Made by a program: the position numbers and the translations under genes. This document shows, one piece after another, positions 34,701 through 42,945 of a DNA stretch of 64,000 bases; within the stretch, counting starts at the first letter, position 1; the number at the start of each line of letters is the position of its first letter. The notes beneath the pieces are model-generated. The model ran no database searches. It was not told the DNA's origin and saw only the letters and a program-made list of their open reading frames with translations. Origin of the DNA: Nereocystis luetkeana (lineage: Eukaryota; Sar; Phaeophyceae; Laminariales; Laminariaceae). The DNA lies in contig JARUPZ010000003.1 in NCBI GenBank assembly GCA_031213475.1, positions 11,971,580 through 12,035,579 on the forward strand, read 5' to 3'.

Positions 34701-37700
34701 CATTAGCATCGACATGGACATGATACTCGTACCTACCGGTGGTATTTTTTTATATACAGTAGTTTGTATGACTGTAATAACTGGCTATTAATAGTAGCAG
34801 GGTTCGCGATGACGGCCGGCGCAACCTGGACTTGGCCCTCGCTGTGTGTAGTACCTGGTGCCTGGAAGCAGTGCTCGGCGTACTTTGAATACTGTACCTA
34901 GATGGTACTGTTAGTAGTATTTGAGTACGATATTTTGAAGGAAAATGGTGCCTTGAGAAACGGATTACCAACGCAAGAGAGACTCCAGCGACTGCACGAT
35001 CGTCGATGGCGGGTTCTGGCGTATACCTCGTGATCCTTTGCGGCCGAGCTCCCCAACTGATCGTCATGGGTGCATGCTGAGGGTGCATGCTGTGGTTGCC
35101 GATGCCGTTCCTCCCTTCCTCCCTTCCTCCCTTCCTCCCTTCCTCCCTGTGCTTGCGGCGGTACCTATTCTTGACCGGGGGGGGGGGGCACGTTTTTGCT
35201 GTTTTTCATGATGCAGGGTGCGGCTTGCATGAACAACACGTTTTGTCTGGGGGTGTTCATGTTCCTGATCTACTTCCGTAGCCTAGCATGGGAGTTCAGC
35301 GCGGAAACAGTTACCATCTTGGCTGTGCAGGTGTGTCGGTACTCAATACGGTGGGTGTTTTTACGTTTTAGATTGCTTCCGATGTGGGGGGATACATTAA
35401 TATATTATACTATATACCAGGTACCTGATATTTATGACCAGGCCATCTCTTAGAGGAGGCTATCAAAACCCGAATCATCGGCGGCCCGAATGTTTGCATT
35501 TTTACGACGTACGCGTCTCTGATTTTAGAACGACCAAATCAGCGTTGCTCTTCTGAGAATACCGTAGGCCTTACAGTGACCAGTCAGAAGCACCTCAACC
35601 TTTTCTTTCTTTTCTTCAGGGGCGTAGTCCCAAGTTTTGACACAGTGTTCGCAGTTTCGGATTCAAAAACCGAGAAATTGATTTTCAGTTTTCAGATTGT
35701 ATAGATAACCTGTCCGCCTGAAAAAAGTGGCTGTTCTGGTGAAACCGGCATTTTATCGCTGAAAATCTATTCCTGTTATTTTTTCCATCCGAAATTGACA
35801 ACACCGTCAAAAATTGCAACTAGTGTACCCGTGTACGCCTCTGGAGATAAGAAGAATGTATCTGGGTGCCTCTCACCGGTTGGCCTGAGGTATTTATGAG
35901 AAGAGCAAGCTTGGTTCGGTCGTTCTCCGAGTCGAAAACGCGTGTAAATGCAACATATTGCGCCCAATTGCCGGGTCTGAATAATCTAATCCCCTCCTAA
36001 GATACCAGGGCATGCCTATTTGTTGACTGTTATTCACTATCATTCGATATTGTTCACGCGCTGTCATCGCAATTCACACACAGCTGTAGACTTCGAGTGG
36101 TGCATCGTTCAATGGCCATATCAAAATTAAAAGATCGAAGTTCGCCGGATTACGCTTGGGGTCTATTTTATTAACCGCCTGGTATATTGGTATGGTTTTT
36201 CGCGGCCGGCAGCTCGCGTTTCTAGATGGTGCTGTTATTAATAGTGCTCACTAATGCCATGTGCTGATAGAAACGAAGCCACGTACAGCAGTAGTGGGTA
36301 GGGGGGAGTAGCGCCCGCTTTGTGACCCCGGATTTGAGTTACTACCGGGAGGGAGCTGGAGAGTATGTAGGGCGAGAATAATAAATGTGATGGAGAAGAA
36401 GGAAAAAAAGTGTTTTAACCACACAGTATGTAAGGCATGCTGGCTTAGCTGGCCGTAGAACCGCCCAATTTCAACCCATACACCACACATGATAAACCTT
36501 TAATGATGTCTTTCATTTAGAGCCAAGCCAAGCCGAAATTGATCCTGAAACGACGCTCCCTTTTTTTCCCCTAGTTTTGCGCAACGCCGAGAGCACCCAG
36601 ACTGGCTCTGAATGCCCTCTGAACCTGCTCATTGGGCGGAGTCGGCGCAGGCGATTCGATTTAGGAAGGCCGCCCATCTGGTGATCATGCACGACTCGAT
36701 TGGACTATGAAGCGTACGTGACAGCTATCGTAGCGAGGATCGCGCACGCTGCGCTCCACCCCCTGACGACCCTGATAGACTGAGAGATTGGTGTTTTCGT
36801 GCACTTGGCTTTTATAGGCCTCGCTGGTGCGAAAGGTATCCCAGGTATATACCGGCATTTGCCTTTTTTTCATTTTGATGATTCGAGAAATATGTTGCCC
36901 TCGGAGAGCCGGCCGACCTTTGGGTAAAGCAGAAGTCATGTCATGTTGGCGTGGGAGTTTAATTATATCCATACATGAGTTGTTGGTGCAGCGTACGCCC
37001 CCTCAGTATGTCGCCCGAGCCGTCATTGACTACTTGGTCGGTCGATTGTTGCAGTACCGCTGTAGTCTAGTAGCAGCCTCGCCGGTTACGATATCGCCTG
37101 GTACAGACCAACACGTTCCGGCCTCTGGCGCCTACCGTATGCCTGTTAATACTGTATCAATAGCGAAACTCCATGCCGGCGTGAGGTGCCAACAGCTCCC
37201 ACGGCAGAGATTGTCAACGGAGATGGCCGCTAATCGAAGGGTTTCGTCCCTTTATTACCGGAGCAGCTAACAGTAACAGAGGTTTATTCGTTTCCCCGTG
37301 TATATTGTGTCAACCCTCTTGTTTCCCAACAGGTTGCTGTACACTCATTGTACCGGTATGTGCAACCATGACCTCCACCTCCACTGTTCACAGTGATAAC
37401 TGGTGTAGATACTGCTGTGCATGCCTTATCGCTAATACCTTTAATATTACGAGGTGCGATATACCTGGTAACCCGGGATGCGTGTCACGGCCACAATGAC
37501 AACCTGGTATCTCTTGCCGTCAATAACATGTTTCTCTACCAAGTATCAGGTATTGTACCATGTACACGGAATATAAAACAAATAGAACAACTCGAGGTAG
37601 TGTGAAATTAATGAATTTATACTAATAATTGAAGACGTTTCATTCATCATTGACTTCCATTCCCGAGGCAGAGGATATGGTCCGTATATGTATCAATAGC

Positions 37701-38539
37701 AACAGTAACAGTGCCGGTATTATCACCGCTGCGGTACTATACCAATGGTACTTCCTGCAATGCTATTAAAACGACATTATTAATAGTAGAAATGTCTTTT
37801 CTTGGACGTTGTTGTTGTACGACGATGGCGATTGTGCGCTCAGGCTCGGGCTCGATTGTTTTTTGGCCCGGCATAACGCCTGCTGCAGCCCTCCATAACG
37901 CGTAAGCTAGATATGTAGCGCCCAGCGGGCTTGACTTGCTTTTGCTCCAGCTGTATCAGCATCGGGTGGTCATGCAGCCGAGTGCACACTCAAGTACAGC
38001 AGTTCCCGTCATTTTTTTTTTCTTTTTCATGATACTGCTGTGATATTGTGAGCACACTTGGAAGTACGGTGGTAACCTCGGGAAAAGTCACTGGGCCCAC
38101 CGACCTTAGATACGAATGAGCACGCTTATATCGTGTATCGTGTATCGTGTATCGCGTATCGCGTGGATTGGGTCGAACCTCTACGAAAGGGACTGTCGCT
38201 GCAAGTAACTTTTCACCAGGTATATATCGACGTGATTCGATCTTGGTTTGGAACCGCCCGCCCTTTGTTTGTGGCAAGCAATTCATAACTGTCCCATGTC
38301 AACAACCGATGCGCTTTTTTCCCATTTTTTGTGGGATGCTTATACGTACTGTATGCATTTTTACTGTTTCCGCTTATGGTTGGTCCGGTGACCTGTTTCG
38401 CTTCCGTGTCTTGCAGGCGGTGATGGCGGTAGTGTCCTTGCGAACTACACACAGAGTCGTGGATGGCCTGGCTGTGCTATCCCTGTACCCGCTGTCTCTT
38501 TTGTTGGTGATTGCTTTGGAGTCCATTGGCTGGGACTGA
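1617..38539 (+). CDS. EF-hand cation/Ca2+ exchanger (NCL/CAX-like), 12 exons, 5' end missing
   Basis: The exons join in phase to 539 residues (numbered from the CTT at 1617), ending in TGA at 38537-38539. The first exchanger half (about residues 20-217) has the motif [15 protein letters not shown] followed by [19 protein letters not shown]. Two canonical EF-hand loops follow: [12 protein letters not shown] in exon 6 and [12 protein letters not shown] in exon 7. After an acidic linker comes the second exchanger half, with [11 protein letters not shown] and [10 protein letters not shown]. This order matches plant NCL proteins, which move Ca2+ against Na+ or H+ across the vacuolar or plasma membrane with the EF-hands as Ca2+ sensors. 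The ion pair and membrane used here are inference. Plant relatives are somewhat longer and start with a signal peptide, which is not seen here. About 1.6 kb of coding sequence is spread over 37 kb. No neighbouring gene is recognisable, so there is no context evidence. Confidence 0.9.
2105..2317 (+). CDS. Exchanger exon 2: first Na_Ca_ex repeat
   Basis: The acceptor is a pyrimidine tract ending in CTGCAG at 2104 and the donor is CCCTG|GTGAGG. The 70 full codons run from [13 protein letters not shown] to STIMLLTIP and contain the signature [15 protein letters not shown] with a following acidic DDAQEQ. The last Trp codon is split: TG here, G in exon 3, 23.5 kb away. This is the most strongly conserved exon of the gene. 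Confidence 0.93.
4196..4946. repeat. Unknown interspersed repeat R, copy 1
   Basis: Runs from CACGCTTCCTATGGGCACGT to GCATAGGTCTAA and matches 16148-16865 in the same orientation at high similarity. A minus-strand frame with [20 protein letters not shown] is shared by both copies, but it is interrupted elsewhere and not recognised. The left flank (about 4140-4195) looks like a piece of the SINE body. No terminal repeats were seen. Confidence 0.75.
5275..5500 (-). mobile_element. LINE 3'-end fragment (diverged)
   Basis: Begins (on +) GTTCACATTAAACCGTCTTTC, the reverse complement of the LINE 3' end. It has gained CTGGTAC at 5364-5372 relative to the other copies (see findings). A second, + oriented scrap of the same end follows at about 5520-5580. 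Confidence 0.75.
5742..6087 (-). mobile_element. tRNA-derived SINE, copy 2
   Basis: Complete: poly-T (poly-A on minus) at 5742-5758, the common body, and a tRNA-like head ending CACCGGGGCGAT. Confidence 0.92.
6170..6604 (+). mobile_element. LINE 3' end, interrupted by MITE A
   Basis: Matches 47580-47890. It runs from the T-rich stretch through GTATGTCGTGCCTGG, is broken by a MITE at 6283-6377, resumes at GTGATGACATGG and ends GTGAAGAACACACACA. The AC-repeat tail is the LINE's 3' terminus. Confidence 0.85.
6283..6377. mobile_element. MITE family A (piggyBac-like), copy 1
   Basis: Near-perfect palindrome of about 90 bp. TIR CCCCTTTAGAACCGCAGTCC, spacer of ~15 bp, mirror arm, then TTAA on the right. 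It is inserted in a LINE 3' end. Confidence 0.85.
7701..7726. other. Perfect hairpin, 11-bp stem
   Basis: ACCCGGGAGAG, loop TCAT, CTCTCCCGGGT. A second stem CTCGGACCA...TGGTCCGAG lies at 7791-7837, before a T-run. On the minus strand an AATAAA lies at 7925-7930, downstream of weakly coding-looking sequence (8200-7985). Together these may be the end of an unrecognised minus-strand unit or an old element. Confidence 0.4.
8823..8897. repeat. Tandem duplication, ~37 bp x 2
   Basis: ACAAGATACCAGACCGACTA plus TTACTATTAATAGGAGG occurs twice in a row. Each unit contains the CTATTAATAG word. Confidence 0.9.
9216..11703 (-). mobile_element. LINE, 5'-truncated copy 1 with RT
   Basis: Minus strand. A reverse transcriptase begins near 11690 with [13 protein letters not shown], then [17 protein letters not shown], the [14 protein letters not shown] motif and the catalytic YADD (11152-11172). 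A C-terminal region follows with [15 protein letters not shown]. The frame is broken: a stop lies just before FIDLQ, and the open stretches 11463-10855 and 10818-10147 are in different frames. A 3' UTR with a C-run leads to the end GTGAAGAACACACACA. There is no endonuclease domain, so it is 5' truncated, and a SINE abuts the break at 11704. It cannot be active. Confidence 0.92.
11704..12036 (+). mobile_element. tRNA-derived SINE, copy 3
   Basis: Complete: head GTCGCCCCGGTGGTTCAAGT, B box GGTTCGAGCCCC, body and a ~19-base poly-A. It abuts the truncated 5' side of LINE copy 1, in opposite orientation. Confidence 0.93.
12134..14243 (-). mobile_element. LINE, 5'-truncated copy 2 with RT
   Basis: About 95% alike to copy 1 by eye. 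The RT YADD is at 14181-14201. The frame 14237-13599 holds the RT palm and thumb, and the C-terminal part continues in another frame to 13125. The 3' end at GTTCTTCACA (12141) is split from the rest by MITE A copy 2. The 5' side breaks off after the RACVRRS region and joins a stray AC-repeat LINE end at about 14258-14280. Confidence 0.92.
12151..12246. mobile_element. MITE family A, copy 2, inserted in the LINE end
   Basis: Same palindrome. The LINE reads TTCACATTAAACCG elsewhere; here it is TTCACATAA, MITE, then TTAAACCG, so the element landed in a TTAA and duplicated it (left copy now TAA). Confidence 0.88.
14420..14490 (+). other. tRNA-like sequence fragment
   Basis: GGTTCGCGTGTCTACTAAG and GTGGGTTCGAGCCTCACC resemble the A- and B-box halves of a tRNA, but no complete cloverleaf could be drawn. 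It is probably a SINE or tRNA-pseudogene remnant. Confidence 0.35.
14683..14883 (-). mobile_element. tRNA-derived SINE, copy 4, head missing
   Basis: Poly-T plus the 3' body up to GAATTGTGCCTACG, then a sharp break. The next ~120 bp (14886-15008) matches the interior of MITE C copy 1. Confidence 0.85.
14886..15008. repeat. Fragment related to MITE family C interior
   Basis: ATGACCACGGCTGTCCAGAA ... GTAAAAGTGATGATGAAA matches 44790-44890. Confidence 0.7.
15089..15426 (-). mobile_element. tRNA-derived SINE, copy 5
   Basis: Complete copy, poly-T to CACCGGGGCGACC. Its A-rich tail abuts a TA microsatellite. Confidence 0.92.
15522..15630. mobile_element. MITE family B, copy 1
   Basis: TA-TTACGGGGGGCCATAGTTAA on the left, mirrored by TTAACTATGGTCCCCCGTAA-TA on the right. 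About 105 bp, TIRs ~27 bp, flanked by a duplicated TA within C-TA-G. Tc1/mariner-type target. Confidence 0.88.
15685..16082 (-). mobile_element. LINE 3'-end fragment
   Basis: GTTCTTCACATTAAACCGTT at the start and the GCAGGGGATGTGGCAAGGC / CTACTTGTAAG region at the far side match the LINE 3' UTR. It carries a TACAGCAGT gain near 15882 relative to the other copies. Confidence 0.85.
16148..16865. repeat. Unknown interspersed repeat R, copy 2
   Basis: Same-strand match to 4196-4946, ending at GCATAGGTCTAA. The right flank (16916-17130) is a diverged SINE. Confidence 0.75.
16916..17130 (-). mobile_element. Diverged tRNA-SINE relative
   Basis: Shares CTCCTACGGTACGCGCGTTC, the CGCGAGAAG / CCCTCGTCGACTC body and a GTCTCGAACCCCCGAC B-box-like end with the common SINE, but at much lower similarity. 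Confidence 0.6.
17429..19312. mobile_element. Foldback element D, ~1.9 kb with ~0.8 kb inverted arms
   Basis: The left arm (17429-~18262) from CCAGGAAG through GGGTATACCCGATGACTTTG is repeated in reverse at ~18489-19312, ending CTTCCTGG. The arms differ by scattered substitutions and small indels. The ~225-bp middle is unrelated. No coding capacity is recognised. A non-autonomous DNA transposon (foldback) is the simplest reading. Confidence 0.8.
19595..20034. mobile_element. Foldback/MITE element E, 440 bp
   Basis: Left GATGTCTAGGGACAAC...CCCCTCGACAGACAGCAAC is mirrored on the right by GTTGCTGTCTATCAAGGGGC...GTCCCCTGACATC. The arms are ~140 bp with some mismatches around a ~150-bp centre. 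Confidence 0.75.
20072..20174. mobile_element. MITE family A, copy 3 (diverged)
   Basis: TTGA-CCCTTTTAGGACCGCAG ... AAGGG-TTAA. The right arm is more diverged than in other copies. Confidence 0.75.
21995..22091. mobile_element. MITE family A, copy 4
   Basis: TTAA on both sides of CCCCTTTAGAACCGCAGTCC ... AAAAGGG, with a clear TTAA target duplication. Confidence 0.88.
22640..24330. repeat. Degenerate array rich in CAATGGCTATCGATAGAC
   Basis: Dozens of imperfect units such as GGCAATGGCTATCGATAGAC and ATTGTCGACCACAATGG recur every ~40-60 bp on both strands. A related pattern (GGAAATTGTCCGGAAAACTG) continues after SINE copy 6 to about 25440. No frame is shared. It behaves like an old satellite. 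Confidence 0.7.
24483..24841 (-). mobile_element. tRNA-derived SINE, copy 6
   Basis: Complete copy with an interrupted poly-T, inserted in the degenerate array and splitting it in two. Confidence 0.92.
25827..26040 (+). CDS. Exchanger exon 3
   Basis: The first G completes the split Trp, then [20 protein letters not shown] continues the family pattern to the membrane segment [10 protein letters not shown]. The 71 full codons end at phase 0. The only donor in phase with exon 4 is CAG|GCGGGT, which makes intron 3 (26041-28325) a GC-AG intron. A GT four bases further on would break the phase. The exon also contains the [13 protein letters not shown] stretch typical of this loop. Confidence 0.88.
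26041..28325 (+). other. Intron 3, GC-AG type
   Basis: 2285 bp. It contains an irregular repeat of ACCGAAC/GGTAC-rich units (26290-26640) and, on the minus strand around 27890-28180, a tRNA-like sequence with A- and B-box-like stretches that looks like a second, older SINE type. A minus-strand frame near 27322-27582 is open but unrecognised. Confidence 0.7.
28326..28445 (+). CDS. Exchanger exon 4
   Basis: 40 codons, [13 protein letters not shown] through the membrane helix [20 protein letters not shown], phase 0 at both ends. The acceptor is CGGCAG at 28325. An alternative acceptor at 28265 is also in frame and would add 20 residues, but joining ...YLIIQ to GPAFF fits the family better. The donor is TACCAG|GTGTGT, one base away from the dispersed word TACCAGGTA. 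Confidence 0.85.
28775..28882 (+). CDS. Exchanger exon 5
   Basis: 36 codons starting WELSRTDND and ending LLGVMQ, phase 0, with acceptor GCTGTAG and donor ATGCAG|GTTAGT. It corresponds to the cytosolic stretch between the first exchanger half and the EF-hands. It is charged ([10 protein letters not shown]) and probably helical. Confidence 0.8.
29711..29992. repeat. Small inverted-repeat element with telomere-like hexamers
   Basis: CTGGGAGAAGGGATCTTTAGG at the left is mirrored at the right as CCTAAAGATCCCTTCTCCCA. Inside (29795-29840) lie CCCTAACCCTAACCCTGACC-type repeats. MITE-like in size. Confidence 0.6.
31714..31746. repeat. CATA microsatellite
   Basis: About eight CATA units in intron 5. 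Confidence 0.95.
31847..31999 (+). CDS. Exchanger exon 6: EF-hand 1
   Basis: 51 codons, [20 protein letters not shown] and onward, phase 0. The EF-hand loop [12 protein letters not shown] has acidic residues at positions 1, 3 and 9, Gly at 6 and Glu at 12, so it should bind Ca2+. The acceptor is GGTTATAG and the donor is ATATCG|GTGAGT. Confidence 0.92.
32374..32492 (+). CDS. Exchanger exon 7: EF-hand 2
   Basis: Acceptor CCCTTGTGCAG. 39 codons plus two bases; [20 protein letters not shown] continues to [11 protein letters not shown]. The loop [12 protein letters not shown] is canonical. With exon 6 it makes the paired EF-hand unit. The final Arg codon is split (AG + G) with exon 8. Confidence 0.92.
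33270..33339 (+). CDS. Exchanger exon 8: acidic linker
   Basis: One base plus 23 codons: [20 protein letters not shown] and three further residues, so more than half acidic. The acceptor is TTTTGTCAG and the donor is GAGGAG|GTGCGA. It lies between the EF-hands and the second exchanger half. Both flanking phases fit, which is the main support, because the sequence itself is not conserved enough to recognise alone. Confidence 0.8.
33901..34009 (+). CDS. Exchanger exon 9
   Basis: Starts [14 protein letters not shown] right after CATGACAG and ends in the membrane helix [16 protein letters not shown]. The donor is TCTCAG|GTGAAG. It ends at phase 1, and the next Asp codon is completed by exon 10 (FS-DPMVDV), a family motif that opens the second exchanger half. 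Confidence 0.9.
34514..34686 (+). CDS. Exchanger exon 10: second Na_Ca_ex repeat
   Basis: [20 protein letters not shown] then [20 protein letters not shown]; the [10 protein letters not shown] core is the alpha-2 repeat signature. The acceptor is TTGTCCTTAG after a T-rich tract and the donor is TTACAG|GTGGGC. It ends at phase 0. Confidence 0.95.
35217..35330 (+). CDS. Exchanger exon 11
   Basis: 38 codons: [20 protein letters not shown] then [28 protein letters not shown] completes the second exchanger repeat and is followed by a membrane helix. The acceptor is CATGATGCAG and the donor is GTGCAG|GTGTGT, phase 0. Confidence 0.95.
35331..38416 (+). other. Intron 11, 3086 bp
   Basis: Mostly unassigned. 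It contains a SINE fragment (about 36298-36410), a region (36580-36850) with coding-like pieces I could not assign, and a 7-bp GTATCGT-type tandem near 38127-38160. Confidence 0.75.
36298..36410 (+). mobile_element. SINE 3' fragment (diverged)
   Basis: GTGACCCCGGATTTGAGTTAC, then GGAGGGAGCTGGAGAG and an AATAAATG / GATGGAG end before an A-rich tail. It matches the SINE 3' body. Confidence 0.7.
38417..38539 (+). CDS. Exchanger exon 12 with stop codon
   Basis: 40 codons plus [23 protein letters not shown] then the last membrane helix [20 protein letters not shown]. The acceptor is GTGTCTTGCAG and phase 0 matches exon 11. The ending is what the family shows (a short basic turn, then a final helix). 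Confidence 0.93.
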   Translation, partial: AVMAVVSLRTTHRVVDGLAVLSLYPLSLLLVIALESIGWD

Positions 38540-40255
38540 ACCTCCCGCGCGTCATCGGTTTTGGCGGGCGGCCTTGCCTTGCCTGGTACGATACTGGTAC
38601 ATGGGTATTATATTATGTATGATTGATTGGCACGGTGTTAAACCGTCCATCGTGTCGCATGTGGGTAGTGTGGAGTTGCTTCACCAATGCTTGCGCGGTC
38701 GTTCTCGCAGTTTGCTCAGCGCAGCTTTAGAACAAAAGCGGCGTAGGTGGGCCCAGAGCCTAGTAGGGTCCGCTCATCGTCTTTAGTAGCTAAGTAGCTT
38801 ACGGCGACCACACACATGGATGTGCTCCCTTTTTTTTTCTCGGGATTTCTCGCCCTCCTTCTGCCGTCAGAATTACCTCGCTCACGCTGTGTGGAAGCGC
38901 GAATGTTGGCGTGAACGTCGTGACAGGACAGAGCGTTTGGTTCTTGAAAGTTTCGTGTTTTGGTGATGCCGATAGGTAGACTAGACGTTTTACGCGCGCA
39001 AAATACCAGTGGTTTGTTTTTCCGGGCCGCACCAAGGTGGACTTATCACAATTTTTTCATTGGTACTGATTGTACTGTGTTAGTACGCCGTACAGTCCCG
39101 GCGACAATGCCGCGCATTTTTATTCAGGAAATATCTTTGTTGCCAGCGGAGTTCGTTCAATATTCGACCGTGTTGGGTGGTGAGGGTGCTCGTGTATACT
39201 ACAGTAGTGTATGTGCTCGCAGTTAGACTCCATCTTGGCTGTTCGGCAGTTTGAAAGGGGGGGCTGGTGGTGGACTTGTCTGAGCTGGGTGTGGTATTGG
39301 TGACGGCAGAGTTGCGGCGGAGGGTTGAAACGGTCGGCCCGTCTTAAAGGGAAAACCTCGTCGAAGGGGAGGAAACCACAGCAGCGGCAGAGCTGCGTTG
39401 TTTGTTGTTTTGTGTTCGGAATTTCATTTATTGGCACGTCGATGGCGTCGGAGTTGCAAGTGTGCAGTATGTGGCGGAGATTTTCCGTCCCTTCTTTGTT
39501 CGGAGAGTGAATCTGGATGAGCCTTTTGGGGTATGATACGGTTGGCGGCATGGTGTCATCGTCGGCCGGAAGGCAGGCAACAAACCAAAGACGTCACGGT
39601 TTCGAGTACACTAGCCGCTGCGCGATGCCTTCATCTTCCCCTCCATGTTCACTGCATACGTGGATGGACGTATTGATTTTCTACCGGAATCGCCAGGGTG
39701 CCACGACCAGGCTTTGCGGCAGTTATGTCATAGGAGTCATGAACGCAGAGAGACCAGTTAAATTACGACGTGGATCGGCGTGGGGGATGGCAGGGGGCAG
39801 GAGGACGCCGTACGCGGCAGGGGCCCAATGTGGACATTTTTGTTGTGCCTGGCTCCGTCACGTCTGTGAGGATCAATACTTTTTTGTTCTGGTGGCTTTT
39901 TTAGCTGCACAACGAGTATAATATGGATGGATTGCAAGCTACCAGGTACCAGGTATTATTAATAGTTTTCGCCTTGGCTTTTATTTCACCCCCTCCGCTC
40001 CGGAGAAGACGGGCGAGACACACTAGTCGAGGTTACTCCAAGAAAGAACGCAAACAAGGACGCCACGTAGTATGATGTTAACCATAAGTTGTGTGAACTG
40101 TTGAAGCCGCTTCCGGAGTGAGACAGAGACGTCGTTTCATCCAGAAATACTGGGGGATTTTTCTATTCGTTTTTGGCGGTTTCAATTCGCTTTCGTTTCG
40201 TTTCCCTTGAGACACATGCATCCACATATACCATGTATGACATTATACCATGTAT

Positions 40256-40294
<39 letters not shown>

Positions 40295-40686
40295 GTATAT
40301 ATATATTTATATGCGTAGGGCTACTCTTCAAGCAGACGATTCCTCGCCATTTCCCACGGTTTGTGCCAGTATACAGCAAGCAACAAGAAATAATTGTGAG
40401 GCGATGTCGTGCCATGATTACACTTGTCAAAATTGCCCTCTCTCCCACGCTTTATTCCCACCAGCATCATGTGGTACTGTACGACTAAGTGAAAGTTCTC
40501 TGGTGCATTCTACCATTGATACAACGTTTGTGGGGTGTAAAAATCGTACAAATTTATAGGGCTGCGATGGAACGTTGGTTGCAGCGGACTCTTCGGGTTT
40601 CCTTGTGGAAGGCTTCTTTCATATACGGGGTGCGCATTTCTCGGTGCTCGCTGAGAGTTGGATAGAGAACAGAGATATTTTTAATT
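38540..40686. other. Unassigned intergenic stretch
   Basis: Downstream of the exchanger stop. No gene recognised; an AT microsatellite lies at 40258-40292. A + strand frame at 39517-39921 is open for 134 codons but has no recognisable domain and unremarkable composition. Confidence 0.5.
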
Positions 40687-40935
40687 TTTTTTTTCTTCTG
40701 TTTCGTTTCTCTTCCCATCAATCATGTTCGCCCTCTTCTTTTCTCTCTCCCTCCTACTTTTAATAGTCGTAACTCGGATCCGGGGTCACAAAGTTCGGCC
40801 CTTTTCTTCTCCCCCTTCCCCACTACGGCTCGTTCGTGCCTTCAGTCTGCTCGCGAGAAGACTTAGGCCATTTCTTCCCTCTTTGCCTCGCGTCTTACTG
40901 CTACAACCCATTAGCCGGGAAGTCCGGCTACAGAG
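40687..40935 (-). mobile_element. SINE fragment (diverged)
   Basis: Poly-T, TCTCTCTCCCTCCTAC, then GGATCCGGGGTCACA and the GCGAGAAGACTTAGGCC body. It lacks the tRNA head. It has gained TTTTAATAG between ACT and CG relative to the standard SINE. Confidence 0.75.
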
Positions 40936-41301
40936 CAGTACCTCGCAGCCCTAGACATTTAGGAAGTATTCCAATAAATTTGAGAAGTAGATGCCAGGCA
41001 CGAGTCTACGAAGTATCTCAGGTATGGTCTTGTTGCTTACTCGTAGATTGAAGCTTTGATTAATTCATACCAGGTACCAGGTAGTTGAGAGCTGACTGGA
41101 CTGCTGTGGAAGTTAGTTGCTGGTGAAATATCATGTGAATATGTTATCTCAGATACATCATACTACAGCAGTATCATATGACTCGTACAGCAGCTGTCGT
41201 ACGGACTATCGTATTATATGATATTATCAGATGAGTTGAGGTATGATGAGGTGAGGTATGAAGTCATTCTTAGTGGGGGAGATGTGTTGCGGGAGCGCGT
41301 C

Positions 41302-41398
41302 TTAACCCTTTTAGAACCGCAGTCCCGTTTTGGGGACAAAACACTCAAATTTCAAGTAGTTTGTCCCCAAAACGGGACTGCGGTTCCAAAGTGGTTAA
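41302..41398. mobile_element. MITE family A, copy 5
   Basis: TTAA-CCCTTTTAGAACCGCAG ... GTGG-TTAA, with TTAA on both sides. Confidence 0.88.
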
Positions 41399-41399
41399 C

Positions 41400-42530
41400 A
41401 ATCAATGCCCTGTTGCAGCGAACCGCTGTAACAGATGTAACGATCTGATCAACAAAAAATGGCATTTTAGTTGTTTGCAACGAGCGCTGCTTGCTTGCTG
41501 TGTAACGTTTTTTTCAATCGAACATGATCTAGTTGTTTGCAACAAAAGCGCTACTGACTGCTGTATCTGTGGTTTGAGTTTTTTTCGCTTTTTGCTGTTG
41601 TTGGAGTTTCACAGGGGGGCAGCATCTTTGTGTGGGGACGAGGGGACGATATTAATCTGTTTTATCATCCCTGCACATGTATACATCTCAAACCTCTTGG
41701 AAGGCCGGGGGCATCCTGCTACATATCGTAGGAAGATTGTGTGTTTTCGTTTTCACCCCATGGGTGCCATCATGATGGATTGATCGATGGATGGGCGGGA
41801 AAACGGGATTGCCTGGCGCATACAATTTTAATACTACTGATACTATTAGTATCATTGTTATTAGTATTATTGTTATTCCTCCCGTTCCGGCAATGTGTAG
41901 GTAGACGTTTTTGTATTATGAGCTTATGAGCTTCAACGTTGATAACTCAAAAGCACTCCGAAAGAAGAAAACCACGGAAGGAAATAAAAGGAGGCTTACG
42001 CTGGGCTCACGCATAAAGTCTAACTCCCTTTTGTACACACGCCCGGCTTGGGCTCCGTCTTTGTACTCCATATTTTTGCCGTCCTCGCTCCTTCCTTCTC
42101 ATTCCTTACTCTTGCTTTCTTCTCGTGCGTTTTTTGTTCAATCAGATACATACATCGTACCTGTTATGTAGGATTCAGTGGTTTTTTACCGCGCGTCGTG
42201 GGCTGGCCGTTTTTCTCTCTCTAGTATTAATGTTTAATTAACCATACTGCCGGTTATGTTTTCCCGTTGACCCCTCACGCTACGGTAGTACGAGGTAGAC
42301 TCTCCTCTTACCTGGCTGGTAACCCGTCCCTGGTACGTGTTTCCCGGACATATAATATGCACTATGGAACTATACTCACTGCTGTCGGTTGCCGGTTCTT
42401 CTATTATTATGATGAAGGTCACGTGGTGTTGTGATGTTTGATTGGGCCCCCTCCCTATCTATGGAATAGAGTTATTCATTGAAATATTCGTATCTACTGC
42501 TTGCTGTCTGGGGAGAGGGGGGTAGAGGAA
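41400..42530. other. Unassigned stretch
   Basis: AT-rich intergenic DNA with no recognisable gene. It contains short T-rich stretches and isolated TATTAATA-type words. Confidence 0.4.
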
Positions 42531-42532
42531 CA

Positions 42533-42642
42533 CTATAACGGGGGACCATATTAAATAGGACCTACGGTACACACATAAAACTATATATTTCGCTATTTTT
42601 ATCAACAATATTTGGTCTTATTTATTATGGCCCCCCGTAATA
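42533..42642. mobile_element. MITE family B, copy 2
   Basis: C-TA-TAACGGGGGACCATATT on the left and GGCCCCCCGTAA-TA on the right. The interior resembles copy 4. Confidence 0.82.
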
Positions 42643-42839
42643 CGACTATTAATAATAATCTTCTACCTTCTGGTGCTCGCTGCTTTTGTCCCCTCCGTAT
42701 TGCCGGCACATTTGGGCATGCATATGGGATATGGGTTATGGGTTGTTTGTTGCCGGCCAACGGCTATTATTAATAGCCTTCCGCGACATTTTCATTTTTT
42801 TGTTCCTCCTCGGGTCGCGATCCGATGTACCATCGGATC

Positions 42840-42945
42840 ATCGGCCCCCCCTGTGATCTGTGATTGTTGTTGTTGTTGTTATTGTTCTCACATTAACTCT
42901 CTGACGAAGGAGTCCGTGGTCACACAAAGGTGCTGGAGCCCTAGG
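42840..42945. repeat. Repeat shared with 3369-3475
   Basis: TTGTTGTTGTTGTT-type run, TTCTCACATTAACTC and GTCCGTGGTCACA match 3369-3475 in the same order. A related TGCAATCCATGGTCGCAGGA lies at 2008-2027 inside intron 1. Possibly a 3' end of another retroelement. Confidence 0.5.

Noticed and set aside
39517-39921. Candidate host gene downstream of the exchanger
   Set aside because: 134 open codons with no domain, no supportable splice partners and several TACCAGGTA/TATTAATA words just after it.
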